The position numbers and the translations under genes are program-made. This document shows positions 8,828 to 18,265 of a stretch of DNA of 64,000 nucleotides, one piece after another. The stretch comes from Micromonospora coerulea (lineage in GTDB: Bacteria; Actinomycetota; Actinomycetes; Mycobacteriales; Micromonosporaceae). Below the pieces are notes generated by a model. That model had not been told where the DNA came from, made no database searches, and saw only the letters and a program-made list of their open reading frames with translations. Position 1 is the stretch's first letter, and each line of letters starts with the position of its first letter. Location: assembly GCF_016598485.1 (NCBI RefSeq), contig NZ_JAEMUW010000015.1, forward strand, positions 1-64,000, written 5' to 3'.

Positions 8828-9055
8828 ATGAGCGACGAGAAGCGGGCAGCCAAGGCGCCCGGCGAGGGCGGCCGGCTCATGGCCTGGGCCTTCAAGAACC
8901 TGGCCGGTCCGCCCGAGGTGCAGGGCGCGGTGCAGGGCGGCTCGAACGAGGCCCGGGATGCCTGGAAGCAGGACCTGGAGCGGCGCAAGCAGTGGAGCCG
9001 CGAGCAGCGGGAACTCAAGCGCGCCGAGCGGGAGGCCCGGCGCGCCGGGCGCTGA
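8828..9055 (+). CDS. Small basic protein, 75 aa, unknown
   Basis: 75 aa from an ATG. After a short lead (MSDEKRAAKAPGEGG) the protein is highly charged; the C-terminal half (about residues 43-75) is a predicted long amphipathic helix of alternating acidic and basic residues, ending REQRELKRAEREARRAG, which could be coiled coil or nucleic-acid binding. It is divergent from marR and shares the operator region, so is probably a MarR target. It ends 3 bp from the convergent dciA stop. I do not recognise a family. Confidence 0.65.
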   Translation: MSDEKRAAKAPGEGGRLMAWAFKNLAGPPEVQGAVQGGSNEARDAWKQDLERRKQWSREQRELKRAEREARRAGR

Positions 9056-9058
9056 CCG

Positions 9059-9709
9059 TCAGCCGTACGTGTCGCGCGGGCCCCGGCCGCGGACCCGGCG
9101 CGGGCCCCGAGACCACGACGGCGCCGCCGGGCCGTGGATGTGCAGCTTGCTGACCACGTTGTGGCCGACCTCGCGAGCGATCTGCTGGATCAGCGACCCG
9201 GCGAGCAGCCGCAGTTGGGTGGCCCAGGCGGTGGAGCGGGCTTCCACGGTCAGCTCGCCGTTCTCCAGCTTCACCGGGCGGCTGTGCTCGGCCACCTCCG
9301 CCCCGACCACCCGCTCCCAGGCGCCGAAGACCGTCGCCTCGGCCGCCGGCTGCTGCCAGCCGCGCGCCTTGACCAGGCGGTTCAGCACCGCGCCGAGCGG
9401 CTGCGGGTCCCGCGGGTCCGGCCCGGGGCCGGAGTAGCCGCGCAGCCGCCGCTCGCTCCCCCCGCCCTCGCCGCCCACCGCGTTCCGGCGCGGCCTGGCG
9501 GCCGTCTGCCGCCGAGCCTTGGCCGCGTCCAGCACCGCCCGGGCCAGCTCCGGCCCCGCCGGGGCGTCACCGCCGGCCGCGCCGTCGCGGTTTCCACCGT
9601 CGGTGGCCCCAGGCGCGGGCCTGCCTGCGCCGTCCGCCCCGGCATCCGGGGTACGGCCACCGCGTCCCGGCCCCAGCCGGGCCGGTGGGAGCTGCGGCTC
9701 ATCCGACAC
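9059..9709 (-). CDS. dciA: DciA-type helicase loader (DUF721)
   Basis: 216 aa. The first ~110 residues are Pro/Arg/Gly-rich and low-complexity. The C-terminal DUF721/DciA domain follows ([20 protein letters not shown], then [20 protein letters not shown]). DciA is the ancestral loader of the replicative helicase DnaB in bacteria lacking DnaC/DnaI; dnaB is at 60 kb here. Its ATG lies inside the recF 3' end (11-bp overlap), indicating translational coupling in a dnaN-gnd-recF-dciA arrangement conserved in actinobacteria. Confidence 0.88.
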   Translation of the reverse strand: MSDEPQLPPARLGPGRGGRTPDAGADGAGRPAPGATDGGNRDGAAGGDAPAGPELARAVLDAAKARRQTAARPRRNAVGGEGGGSERRLRGYSGPGPDPRDPQPLGAVLNRLVKARGWQQPAAEATVFGAWERVVGAEVAEHSRPVKLENGELTVEARSTAWATQLRLLAGSLIQQIAREVGHNVVSKLHIHGPAAPSWSRGPRRVRGRGPRDTYG

Positions 9710-10832
9710 GGCGTACCGTCCCCTCGCCCACCTCGTACCGGGTGCCGAGCAGGGCCGCCGGCACGTCGTCGTCCACCGCGCAGGTCACCAGCAGCTGGCT
9801 CGCCCCGCCGACCAGCTCGGCCAACCGCTCCCGGCGGCCGGCGTCCAGCTCGGCGAAGACGTCGTCGAGGACCAGCACCGGCTCGATGCCGTCCGCGCGC
9901 AACAGGTCGTACCCGGCCAGCCGCAGGGCCAGCGCGTACGACCAGGACTCGCCGTGGCTGGCGTACCCCTTGGCGGGCATCGGGCCCAGGGTGAGCGCCA
10001 GCTCGTCGCGGTGCGGCCCGACCAGCGTGGTGCCGCGTTCGATCTCCGCCGACCGGGACTCGACCAGCGCGGCGGTCAGCGCCTCGGCCAGTGCCGCCCG
10101 GTCCACGCTCAGGTCGGGCAGCTCCAGCGACGGCCGGTACGCGATCGCGGCCGCCCCACGGCCCGCCGCCACCGCGTCGTACGCCTTGGTCACGTGCGGC
10201 GCGAGCGCGGCGACCAGCTCCAGCCGGCCGGCGAGCAACTCCGCCCCGTGCTGCGCCAGGTGGGTGTCCCACACCGCGAGGGTGGAGAGGTCCCCGCCCC
10301 GCGACCCGCCCGTCTTGCGGGCCAGGTACGCCGTCCGGAGCAGGGCGTTGCGCTGCTTGACCACCCGCTCGTAGTCGGCGCGCACCCCGGCGTACCGGGG
10401 CTGCCGGAGCACCAGCAGGTCGTCCAGGTAGCGGCGGCGCTCGGCCGGATCACCGCGGACGAGTTCCAGGTCCTCCGGGGCGAAGAGCACCAGCCGCAGC
10501 GCGCCGAGCACGTCCCGGGCGCGGCGGGCCGGCGACCGCCCCAACCGGGCCCGGTTGGCCTTACCGGGAACGATCTCCAGCTCGATCAGCAGCTCGCGCC
10601 CGCCGTGCACCACCGCGCAGCGGATCACCGCCGAGGTGGCCCCCATCCGGACCAGGGGGGCGTCCGTGGCGACCCGGTGCGAGTCCAGGGTCGCCACGTA
10701 GCCCAACGCCTCGAGCAGGTTGGTCTTGCCGACGCCGTTGGCGCCGATCAGGACGTTCGGTCCCGGCTCCAGGTCGACGCCGACCTGCTCGTACGAGCGG
10801 AAGTCGACCAGTTCGAGCCGGCGGACGTACAC
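9699..10832 (-). CDS. recF: DNA replication and repair protein RecF
   Basis: 377 aa, typical length. An SMC-like ATPase that helps load RecA at gaps (RecFOR pathway). Begins [19 protein letters not shown]; Walker A is [14 protein letters not shown]; the signature and Walker B region include [16 protein letters not shown]. Sits between gnd (16-bp gap upstream) and dciA (overlap downstream), all on the same strand, consistent with an operon starting at dnaN. Confidence 0.97.
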   Translation of the reverse strand: MYVRRLELVDFRSYEQVGVDLEPGPNVLIGANGVGKTNLLEALGYVATLDSHRVATDAPLVRMGATSAVIRCAVVHGGRELLIELEIVPGKANRARLGRSPARRARDVLGALRLVLFAPEDLELVRGDPAERRRYLDDLLVLRQPRYAGVRADYERVVKQRNALLRTAYLARKTGGSRGGDLSTLAVWDTHLAQHGAELLAGRLELVAALAPHVTKAYDAVAAGRGAAAIAYRPSLELPDLSVDRAALAEALTAALVESRSAEIERGTTLVGPHRDELALTLGPMPAKGYASHGESWSYALALRLAGYDLLRADGIEPVLVLDDVFAELDAGRRERLAELVGGASQLLVTCAVDDDVPAALLGTRYEVGEGTVRRVG

Positions 10833-10848
10833 AGGCTGTGGATACCGG

Positions 10849-11727
10849 TCAGCTCTTGCGCCGGACGACGGCGTGGCCGCCGAACTGCTGGCGCAGCGCG
10901 GCGACGGCCTTCATCGCGGGCGAGTCGTCCTGCCGGGAGGCGAACCGGGCGAAGAGCGAGGCGGTGATGACGTTCAGCGGCACGGCGAGGCGGACCGCCT
11001 CGTCGACCGTCCACCGGCCCTCGCCGGTGTCCTCGGTGTAGCCGCTCAGCTCGGCCAGCTCCGGGTCCTCGTCCAGCGCGCGGTCGAGCAGGTCGAGCAG
11101 CCAGGACCGGACCACGGTGCCCTCGCGCCAGGACTTGAAAACGCCCGGCACGTTGGTCACGATCTCGGACTTGGCGAGCAGCTCGTAGCCCTCGGCGTAG
11201 GCGTGCATCAGGCCGTACTCGATGCCGTTGTGCACCATCTTGGCGTAGTGGCCGGCGCCGACCGGTCCGGCGTGCACGAAGCCGAACTCGCCGGCCGGCT
11301 TGAGCGCCTCGAAGACCGGCATCAGCCGGTCGACGTGCTCCTGCGCGCCGCCGACCATCAGGCCGTACCCGTTCTTGACGCCCCAGACGCCGCCGGAGAC
11401 GCCGACGTCGAGGTAGCCGATGCCCTGCTCGTTGAGGCGCTCGGCGCGGGGGCCGTCGTCGCTGAACCGCGAGTTGCCGCCGTCGATGATGATGTCGCCC
11501 TCGCCGAGCACACCGGCGATCTCGTCGATGGTGGCGTCGGTGACGCCGGCCGGCACCATCACCCAGACGGCACGCGGCGACTCGAGCTTCTCGGCCAGTT
11601 CCGCCAGGCTCGCGACGTCGCTCAGCTCCGCGTTGCGGTCGAAGCCGACCACCTCGTGGCCGGCGGCGCGCAACCGCTCGCGCATGTTGCCGCCCATCCG
11701 GCCGAGTCCTACCAGGCCGAGCTGCAT
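10849..11727 (-). CDS. gnd: 6-phosphogluconate dehydrogenase, decarboxylating, short form
   Basis: 292 aa, the short GndA/YqeC-type enzyme of the oxidative pentose-phosphate pathway, converting 6-phosphogluconate to ribulose 5-phosphate and CO2 with reduction of NAD(P). N-terminal Rossmann motif [12 protein letters not shown]; the substrate signature [12 protein letters not shown]; catalytic Lys/His region [16 protein letters not shown]. The gene lies between dnaN and recF, its standard place in actinobacteria, and probably shares their transcript. Confidence 0.95.
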   Translation of the reverse strand: MQLGLVGLGRMGGNMRERLRAAGHEVVGFDRNAELSDVASLAELAEKLESPRAVWVMVPAGVTDATIDEIAGVLGEGDIIIDGGNSRFSDDGPRAERLNEQGIGYLDVGVSGGVWGVKNGYGLMVGGAQEHVDRLMPVFEALKPAGEFGFVHAGPVGAGHYAKMVHNGIEYGLMHAYAEGYELLAKSEIVTNVPGVFKSWREGTVVRSWLLDLLDRALDEDPELAELSGYTEDTGEGRWTVDEAVRLAVPLNVITASLFARFASRQDDSPAMKAVAALRQQFGGHAVVRRKS

Positions 11728-11767
11728 CTGCTCCTACCTCCGTGCGTCTGGGTCTGCTGGGGCGCGA

Positions 11768-12901
11768 TCAGCGGGACACGCGGATCGGCATGATGAGGTA
11801 CCGGTACCCCGGGATGACCTCGCCATCCTCGCCGGCAGGGGAAATCACCGCCGGCTTGAAGGCGTCGACGAACTTCAGCAGCGCGTACTGGGCGCCCAGG
11901 TTGGCCAGGCCGTCGATCAGGTACTGCGGATTGAAGCCGATGGTCAGCGCGTCGCCGGTGAAGGTGGCCTCCATCGCCTCGCTGGCCCGGGCCTCCTCGG
12001 TGCCACCGGCCTCGACGACCAGACCGTCGGCGCTGAAGCTCAGCAGCACCGGCGTGGTCCGCTCGGCGACCAGGGCGACCCGCTTGACCACCTCGATCAG
12101 GGTGCTCACCGGAACCCGCGCCTCGGCGTTGTGGTTGGCCGGGAAGAGCGAGCGCACCGGCGGGTAGTTGGCCCCGTCGAGCAGCCGGCTGGTGGTCCGG
12201 CGGGTCCCGCCGGAGAAGCCGATCATGCCCTCGCCCGCGGCGCCCTGCGACAGCGCCATGGTGACCTGACCGCCGAGTGGGCCGAGCGCCTTGGCGGTGT
12301 CGTTCAGGGTCCGGGCCGGCACCAGCGCGTTGATGCTCACCTCGGGGTCGTCCGGGTACCACTCCATCTCGCGCAGGGCCAGGCGGTAGCGGTCGGTGGC
12401 GAGCATCGCCAGGGTGTTGCCGGAGAGCTCGACGCGGACGCCGGTCATCATCGGCAGCGTCTCGTCGCGGCCGGCGGCGACGGCGACCTGGGAGACGGCG
12501 GCGGCGAAGGCGGCGGCGTCGATGGTGCCGGCGCTCGCCGGCATCTCCGGCAGGGCCGGGTAGTCCTCGACCGGCATGGTCGGCAGGGTGAACCGGGCAC
12601 TGCCGCAGACCAGCTCCAGGTGGGCGCCGACGGCGGCGATGTCGACCGGCTTGGCGGGCAGGGCCTTGGTGATCTCGGCGAGCAGGCGGCCGGAGACGAG
12701 GGCGGCGCCGTCGGCGTCACCCTGCACCTCGACGGTGACCTGGCTGGACACCTCGTAGTCGAAGCCGGAGACCTGGAGGTTGCCGTCGGTGACCCGGAGC
12801 ATCACCCCGGCCAGCACCGGTACGGAAGGTCGGTTGGGCAGGCTCTTGGCGGTCCACGCGACCGCCTCGGCGAGCGCGTCGCGCTCTACTCGGAACTTCA
12901 T
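11768..12901 (-). CDS. dnaN: DNA polymerase III beta subunit (sliding clamp)
   Basis: 377 aa from an ATG with a GGAGGC site 6 nt upstream, giving the usual MKFRVERDALAEAVAWTAKS. The open frame continues upstream to 13087, but those residues are not clamp-like and the family start is clear. Three clamp domains are recognisable, with the C-terminal YLIMPIRV tail of the partner-binding pocket. The gene faces away from oriC, which lies immediately upstream. Confidence 0.97.
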   Translation of the reverse strand: MKFRVERDALAEAVAWTAKSLPNRPSVPVLAGVMLRVTDGNLQVSGFDYEVSSQVTVEVQGDADGAALVSGRLLAEITKALPAKPVDIAAVGAHLELVCGSARFTLPTMPVEDYPALPEMPASAGTIDAAAFAAAVSQVAVAAGRDETLPMMTGVRVELSGNTLAMLATDRYRLALREMEWYPDDPEVSINALVPARTLNDTAKALGPLGGQVTMALSQGAAGEGMIGFSGGTRRTTSRLLDGANYPPVRSLFPANHNAEARVPVSTLIEVVKRVALVAERTTPVLLSFSADGLVVEAGGTEEARASEAMEATFTGDALTIGFNPQYLIDGLANLGAQYALLKFVDAFKPAVISPAGEDGEVIPGYRYLIMPIRVSR

Positions 12902-13080
12902 CAATGCCTCCGCGTCGACGTCAGCGACAACTCTCTCATGCCGACCGCTGCCTACCGACCCGCCTGACCGTGCGGGTACCCATCGCACCTTAGGGCGCGT
13001 GGGCATCGGCTGTGCGTCCGACCCCGTGGATCCAGGTGCCGGAGCGACCGCCGGCGGCGGCTCCGGGCCGATCCACAGGA

Positions 13081-13560
13081 AGTCCAACGGTGATGATTGG
13101 TTTTTGATTCTTTTAGAAGAGATAACTCATCGTCTTCATCGCACCTGTGCAAACTGTGGAGAACCCGCGTCTACGCAGCTCAGACAGGTTATCCACCGGT
13201 GGGTTCGCTGTGGAGAACCCGGGGTGCAACCCGTGTCGCGATCCACAGGCGCCGTCGACCCCCGGGTTGTCCACGGTTGTCCACCGGTTGTCCACCGGTA
13301 ATCCACGGGTTTTCTCCCCAGGGCTGTGGACGGGCCGGACACCGGAGATCGACGTCATCCCCAGAACCTTCAACAGGCCGCCCACAGGTCGAGCGTCGTC
13401 GGTGGACAACTTCACCGCTGTCCCCAGGCGTCCACAGCCTCGTCCCCAGGAGTTGTCCACAGTCTGTGGGTAACCGAGCCTGGACGGAGCGTGGTTTTCC
13501 ACCGCCTGTGGAACAGGGGATGTGGACAAGCGGGTGATCCTGTGGACGAACATGACCGTG
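13081..13560. other. oriC: Chromosomal replication origin oriC
   Basis: The dnaN-dnaA intergenic region contains an AT-rich stretch at about 13090-13138, the probable unwinding element, and many DnaA boxes. Exact TTGTCCACA copies are at 13453-13461 (plus) and 13521-13529 (minus). Close variants are at 13189 (TTATCCACC), 13267, 13277, 13288 and 13299 (spaced 10-11 bp in the same orientation), 13155 and 13209 (TGTGGAGAA), 13401 and 13541. Location between dnaA and dnaN, box density and the AT-rich block make this the origin. Confidence 0.95.
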
Positions 13561-13614
13561 ATCCTGGGCCCTCAAGCCGGTTGAGGGTCAACCCGGGCCG
13601 CCCACGGATGCGAA

Positions 13615-13645
13615 GAACGCCCGGCCGAGGCCCGGCCGGGCGTTC
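13615..13645 (-). terminator. Terminator hairpin downstream of dnaA
   Basis: Perfect 12-bp stem GAACGCCCGGCC / GGCCGGGCGTTC with a 7-nt loop, 41 bp after the dnaA stop. It probably stops dnaA transcription before it enters oriC. A smaller hairpin, CTCAA-GCCGG-TTGAG, follows at 13571-13585. No long T-run, as is common in actinobacteria. Confidence 0.7.
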
Positions 13646-13685
13646 CAGGTGCCAGCTCCGGCGGCGCGCCGGCGTGGCGTACGAC

Positions 13686-15569
13686 TCAGGTGTTCTGCTT
13701 GATCCGGTTGGTCAGCTCGGCGATCTGGTTGTAGAGCGAGCGCCGCTCGGCCATCTGCTGCCGGATCTTCCGGTCGGCGTGCATGACGGTGGTGTGGTCC
13801 CGGCCACCGAAGGCCTGCCCGATCCGGGGCAGTGATAGGTCGGTCAGCTCCCGGCACAGGTACATGGCCACCTGGCGGGCGTTGACCAGCACCCGGGAAC
13901 GGGAGTGGCCCCGCAGGTCCTCCAGGCTCACCCCGAAGTAGTCGGCCGTGGAGACCATGATCTGGTCGGCGGTGATCTCCGGCCCGGCGCCGTCGGGCAT
14001 GAAGTCCCGCAGCACCTCCTCGGCCAACGACAGTTCGACGGTCGACCGGGTGAGGCTGGCGAACGCGGTGACCCGGATCAACGCCCCCTCCAGTTCCCGG
14101 ATCGAGTTCGACACCCGGGAGGCGATGAACTCCAGCACGTCCGGCGGGGCGTACAGCCGCTCCTGGGCCGCCTTCTTCTGCAGGATCGCGATCCGGGTCT
14201 CCAGGTCCGGCGGCTGGATGTCGGCGAGCAGCCCCCACTCGAACCGGGTCCGCAGCCGGTCCTCCAGCGTCGCCAGTTGCTTCGGCGAGCGGTCGGAGGA
14301 GATCACGATCTGCTTGTTGGCGTTGTGCAGGGTGTTGAAGGTGTGGAAGAACTCCTCCTGCGTCCGCTCCCGGTTCTCCAGGAACTGGATGTCGTCGATC
14401 AGCAGGATGTCGACGTCCCGGTAGCGGCGCTGGAACGCACTGGTCTTGTCGTCCCGGAGCGAGTTGATGAAGTCGTTGGTGAACTCCTCGGTCGAGACGT
14501 ACCGGACCGAGCGGGCGTTGCCCAGCGTGGTGGCGTAGTGCCCGATGGCGTGCAGCAGGTGGGTCTTGCCCAGCCCGGAGCTGCCGTAGATGAACAGCGG
14601 GTTGTACGCCTTCGCCGGTGACTCGGCCACCGCGACGCTGGCCGCGTGGGCGAACCGGTTCGAGGAGCCGATGACGAACGTCTCGAACATGTACTTCGGG
14701 TTGAGCCGGTTGCCGCCGCTCTCCGCGCCGCCGGGCAACCGGCGGTCGTCCCGGCCGCCGGGCCGGCGGTCCACCCCGCCGCGACCCGGTCCGCTGTCCG
14801 TACCGCCGTCCCGGGGCAGGCCGCGCATCGACTGCGGGTCGGCGGCGGCGTTCTCCCGGTACCGGGGCTCGTACCCGCGGCTCTCCGGCGGCTCGACCCG
14901 GGCCCGTTCGTCGAAGCCCCGGCGCTCGCGTGCGGGCCGGGGGGCGCGCAGCGGCTCGGCGAAGGCGGTACCGAAGAGGGTGTCCTGGCCGTCCCGGCTG
15001 GCCGGAATGAGCTGCGGCCGGCCGCCGTCGGCGGTGCGCTGCCGCGGCGCCGGCTCCTCGGCCGGTGGCTCCGAGCGCTCCTCGGGGTAACCGGGTTCGT
15101 CGGTCCGAGACGGGTAGCCGGTGTCGTCGGCTCGGGACGGGTAGCCGGTGTCGTCGGTCCGGGACGGGTAGCCGAGACCGGGGAACGCGGTGGCGTCCGG
15201 GGCCGGGCCGGTCTGGTCGAAGTTGGTGAGCAGGTCCTGGGGGCCGTCGAGCTCAGCCGGTCCGGGGCCGCCGCGGTAGCCGGTGCCCGCGGGCCGACCG
15301 GCCGCCTCCTCGGCCACCCGTACGGTGACCGCCACCTGGATGGCCCGGCCGAGCAGCCGGCTCAGCGCCTCGGTGATCGCCGGGCGGAGCCGCGACTCGA
15401 TCACGTCCCGGGTGAACGCGTCCGGGACGGAGAGCAGCGCGGTGTCCTCGACGATCGCCCGCAGGCGGGTGAGGCGCAGGTACGCCCGTTGCTGCGCGGA
15501 GATGATCTCGTCGGCGAGTTCGTCGGTCGCCGCCGCCCACACCGCGGCGAGGTCGGTTGTTCCGGTCAC
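13686..15569 (-). CDS. dnaA: Chromosomal replication initiator DnaA
   Basis: 627 aa from the GTG at 15569, preceded by GAGGGGG. Domain I is residues ~1-85 (begins [19 protein letters not shown]). Domain II is a very long, Pro/Arg-rich linker (~90-290) with a three-copy repeat of DDTGYPSR type. Domain III AAA+ has Walker A GSSGLGKT and Walker [10 protein letters not shown]; domain IV ends with the box-binding signature [15 protein letters not shown]. Long linkers are known in actinobacterial DnaA. Two DnaA boxes about 120 bp upstream suggest autoregulation. Upstream in-frame sequence to 15695 lacks family similarity. Confidence 0.97.
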   Translation of the reverse strand: MTGTTDLAAVWAAATDELADEIISAQQRAYLRLTRLRAIVEDTALLSVPDAFTRDVIESRLRPAITEALSRLLGRAIQVAVTVRVAEEAAGRPAGTGYRGGPGPAELDGPQDLLTNFDQTGPAPDATAFPGLGYPSRTDDTGYPSRADDTGYPSRTDEPGYPEERSEPPAEEPAPRQRTADGGRPQLIPASRDGQDTLFGTAFAEPLRAPRPARERRGFDERARVEPPESRGYEPRYRENAAADPQSMRGLPRDGGTDSGPGRGGVDRRPGGRDDRRLPGGAESGGNRLNPKYMFETFVIGSSNRFAHAASVAVAESPAKAYNPLFIYGSSGLGKTHLLHAIGHYATTLGNARSVRYVSTEEFTNDFINSLRDDKTSAFQRRYRDVDILLIDDIQFLENRERTQEEFFHTFNTLHNANKQIVISSDRSPKQLATLEDRLRTRFEWGLLADIQPPDLETRIAILQKKAAQERLYAPPDVLEFIASRVSNSIRELEGALIRVTAFASLTRSTVELSLAEEVLRDFMPDGAGPEITADQIMVSTADYFGVSLEDLRGHSRSRVLVNARQVAMYLCRELTDLSLPRIGQAFGGRDHTTVMHADRKIRQQMAERRSLYNQIAELTNRIKQNT

Positions 15570-15687
15570 CGTCGTGCACCCCCTCGCCTCTGCTCCCGGC
15601 CGCCGCTGCTGTCCAGCGACCGTTCCGGGCCCGCCACCGCGTTCGCGCGGGTGGTACGTCACACCCACCCGGACGGCTGACCGGTCG

Positions 15688-15707
15688 TCATCCACAAGTT
15701 ATCCACA
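15688..15707. promoter_or_regulatory. DnaA boxes upstream of dnaA
   Basis: TCATCCACA (15688-15696) and an exact TTATCCACA (15699-15707), same orientation, starts 11 bp apart, 119-138 bp before the dnaA start codon. Position fits DnaA autoregulation of its own promoter. Confidence 0.7.
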
Positions 15708-15993
15708 GCCTGTGTGTACCGACCGATCGGGGCCGCCCACCGGACGCGGGTCGGACCTGCCCCCTTGAGGTACGGGAGGCGCTGAAGCGGGTTCACCGTG
15801 CCGAACGATTCACTACCTTGTCCGGTCTTGCCGGCCAGCGACAACCGGACCCCCGACGCTGACCGCAATCGGGCACGCTAACAGCGCGGACCCCGCGTCT
15901 TCAACCGCCGAACCGGTGGCACCCTTGTCAACATCAGTGAAAACCGCCCCTTCGGCCGCGCTTCCAGCGCGGCGGAGAGGATGAGTGTGACGT

Positions 15994-16022
15994 TTGACGG
16001 TCATTGCGCCCCTGCGTAGGCT
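15994..16022 (+). promoter_or_regulatory. Vegetative promoter of rpmH
   Basis: TTGACG (-35, 15994-15999) and TAGGCT (-10, 16017-16022) separated by exactly 17 bp, about 180 bp upstream of the rpmH GTG. This is a close match to the HrdB/SigA-type consensus and probably drives rpmH-rnpA-yidD-yidC. Confidence 0.7.
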
Positions 16023-16207
16023 GGAGCGGCTGCTCTCTCGCCCTCTGCTAGGGTGATGGGTGCTTGCTGTCCGCGGTCGCTTCCCCGCATCGCCGAGGTC
16101 CCGCGTCGCCGGGCAGCACCGATCGGGGCCACCGTCGAGGTGGCCTGGACCACCACACGACCCCGGGCGATCCCCCGCGTGGGGCGTACGAAAACGGAGA
16201 GCCTGAC

Positions 16208-16345
16208 GTGAGCAAGCGCACCTTCCAGCCGAACAACCGCCGGCGCGCGAAGACCCACGGCTTCCGGCTGCGCATGCGCACCCGAGCCGGCCGCGCCATC
16301 ATCTCGACCCGTCGCGCCAAGGGCCGCACCGTCCTGTCGGCCTGA
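16208..16345 (+). CDS. rpmH: 50S ribosomal protein L34
   Basis: 45 aa from [23 protein letters not shown] is the classic L34 start, and the small, extremely basic protein ends KGRTVLSA. First gene of the rpmH-rnpA-yidD-yidC-jag-rsmG series, and divergent from dnaA as in nearly all bacteria that keep this origin layout. Confidence 0.98.
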   Translation: MSKRTFQPNNRRRAKTHGFRLRMRTRAGRAIISTRRAKGRTVLSA

Positions 16346-16374
16346 CGCCGACCGGTCCGGGGACGTGGGCAGTC

Positions 16375-16788
16375 GTGCTGGCCGCCGCACAGCGACTGCG
16401 GCGCAGTAGCGACTTCGCCGCAGCGGTCCGGGGTGGCCGACGCGTCGGCCGTGGTGGCCTCGTGGTGCACCTGACCCTTCCCCCGACCACCGGGCCCGAC
16501 GGGACCACTTTGCCGGAGCCGGCGCGGGACCTCGGTGTGGACACCTCCGCACCGAGCCGCGCCGGCTTCGTCGTGTCCAAGGCCGTTGGCAACGCGGTGG
16601 TCCGCAACACGGTCCGACGCCGGCTCCGCCATCTGGTCCGCGAGCGGCTCGACCAGCTCCCCGCCGGCAGCACCCTGGTGGTACGCGCGCTGCCCGCGGC
16701 CGCCGAGGCGTCGTACGCCCGGCTCGGCGCCGACCTGGACGCCGCGATCGCCGCAGCCCGGTCGCCACGGGGTCGGCGGTCCCGGTGA
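16375..16788 (+). CDS. rnpA: Ribonuclease P protein component
   Basis: 137 aa from GTG, 29 bp after rpmH. Protein cofactor of RNase P, which matures tRNA 5' ends. Begins [20 protein letters not shown] and carries the RNR-type signature [19 protein letters not shown]. Slightly long C-terminus (RSPRGRRSR). Its stop overlaps the yidD GTG (GTGA). Confidence 0.95.
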   Translation: MLAAAQRLRRSSDFAAAVRGGRRVGRGGLVVHLTLPPTTGPDGTTLPEPARDLGVDTSAPSRAGFVVSKAVGNAVVRNTVRRRLRHLVRERLDQLPAGSTLVVRALPAAAEASYARLGADLDAAIAAARSPRGRRSR

Positions 16789-17072
16789 GCGGCGGAAACA
16801 CCGCGCCGCGGCCCCCGTCAACCGGTGCCCGAGTGCTGTTGGCGCCCATCATCGCGTACCGTCGTTGGATAAGCCCGGCGCTGCCGGCCCGCTGCCGGTT
16901 CTACCCGTCGTGCAGCGCCTACGCCGTGGAGGCGGTCTCCCGGCACGGTGCTTTGCGGGGAGCCTGGCTGACGGTCCGGCGGCTGTCGCGCTGCCACCCC
17001 TTTCACCCGGGTGGACACGACCCGGTGCCGGAGCCGGGCGGTCGCCCCCGTGCCGATGTGACTGGAGCCTGA
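16785..17072 (+). CDS. yidD: Membrane protein insertion efficiency factor YidD
   Basis: 95 aa, GTG start overlapping the rnpA stop. It contains the YidD core, [20 protein letters not shown], with the conserved Cys pair, and [15 protein letters not shown]. Thought to assist YidC-dependent insertion of membrane proteins. It lies between rnpA and yidC, its universal neighbourhood, with 3 bp to yidC. Confidence 0.95.
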   Translation: MSGGNTAPRPPSTGARVLLAPIIAYRRWISPALPARCRFYPSCSAYAVEAVSRHGALRGAWLTVRRLSRCHPFHPGGHDPVPEPGGRPRADVTGA

Positions 17073-17075
17073 GAA

Positions 17076-18053
17076 TTGAGTCTCGACTGGATCTACTTCG
17101 CGATCTCGTGGATCCTGCTGACCTGGCACTCGGCCTGGGACGCCATCGGGGTGTCGGTCGACGCGGTGCTCGGGACGAACTGGTCCTGGATCCTCGCCAT
17201 CATCTTCCTGGTGGTGACGGTCCGGGTGATCCTCTTCCCGGTTTTCGTCAAGCAGATCAAGTCGCAGCGGGCGATGCAGGCGCTCCAGCCGAGGGTCAAG
17301 GAGCTCCAGGAGAAGCACAAGGGTGACCGGGAGACGCTCCAGAAGGAGATGATGGAGCTCTATCGGAAGGAAAAGGCCAACCCGTTGATGGGCTGCCTTC
17401 CGATGTTCCTCCAGATCCCGGTCTTCCTGGGCCTCTTCCACGTGCTGCGCCGGCTCGACCCGGCCAAGCAGAGCAAGTCCCTGTACGGCTGGACCGTCGA
17501 CCAGTTCGACAGCGCGTCCAACGCCAAGCTCTTCACCGCCCCGATCGCCGGCAAGTTCGGCTCGACGGCCGACGAGCTGGCCCGCCTCGGCGCCAACGGC
17601 GGCACGGTCAAGCTGATCGCCGGGATCCTGGTCCTGATCATGATCGCCACCACCTACCTGACCAGCCGTCAGATGATCCTCAAGACCGGTTGGGCGGAGG
17701 ACCCGCAGCAGCGGATGGTGCAGCGGCTGATGCTGTACGGCATCCCGGTGTCGCTGCTGGTCTCCGGCTCGATCTTCCCGATCGGCGTGATCATCTACTG
17801 GGTCACCAACAACCTCTTCACCCTCGGCCAGCAGCAGTGGGTGCTCCGCAAGTTCCCGCCGATGGTGACCGCCAAGCCGGGTGCCACCGCCGGCCGCCCC
17901 GCCCAGCCGGCCAAGACCGGCGGCCTGCTCGGTCGCAAGGCCGCCCCGGCCCCGGCCAAGCCGCAGGTGACCACCCCCAAGGTGGCGGGGCCGAAGCCCG
18001 GCGCCAAGCCGGTCAACCCGAAGAAGACGCGCCCCGCCAAGCGGCAGGGCTGA
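17076..18053 (+). CDS. yidC: Membrane protein insertase YidC
   Basis: 325 aa from a TTG start (MSLDWIYFAISWILLTWHSA). Oxa1/Alb3 family, short Gram-positive type without the large periplasmic domain. Transmembrane segments are visible at residues ~5-25, ~35-55 (SWILAIIFLVVTVRVILFPV), ~105-125, ~185-205 and ~225-250. The positively charged loop QIKSQRAMQALQPRVKELQE is the family hallmark. The basic, Ala/Pro/Lys-rich tail (~270-325) may bind ribosomes. Follows yidD by 3 bp. Confidence 0.96.
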   Translation: MSLDWIYFAISWILLTWHSAWDAIGVSVDAVLGTNWSWILAIIFLVVTVRVILFPVFVKQIKSQRAMQALQPRVKELQEKHKGDRETLQKEMMELYRKEKANPLMGCLPMFLQIPVFLGLFHVLRRLDPAKQSKSLYGWTVDQFDSASNAKLFTAPIAGKFGSTADELARLGANGGTVKLIAGILVLIMIATTYLTSRQMILKTGWAEDPQQRMVQRLMLYGIPVSLLVSGSIFPIGVIIYWVTNNLFTLGQQQWVLRKFPPMVTAKPGATAGRPAQPAKTGGLLGRKAAPAPAKPQVTTPKVAGPKPGAKPVNPKKTRPAKRQG

Positions 18054-18265
18054 GCCCTCGGGCCGTCGTCGGTTTCCGGCGGCGGCCCGTTCCGGCCCCG
18101 TGCAGCCACCGTACGGTCGGCGCCGGGCCGGAACCGCCGCGCGCAGCGCGGTCACGGGCGAAACTGCCCGTACAGACGTGCCCGTGGGCACCGGCGAGAC
18201 CTCCCGCCGGCCACGGGAGACCAGCGGACCCGACGGTCCGGCCGAGCGAGTACGGAGATGAGACC

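Larger units (their letters stand above)
15570..16207. other. dnaA-rpmH divergent intergenic region
   Basis: 638 bp with no supported gene. It contains two DnaA boxes near dnaA, a good vegetative promoter for rpmH, and the rpmH leader. The remaining 15710-15990 segment shows nothing I can assign. Confidence 0.7.
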
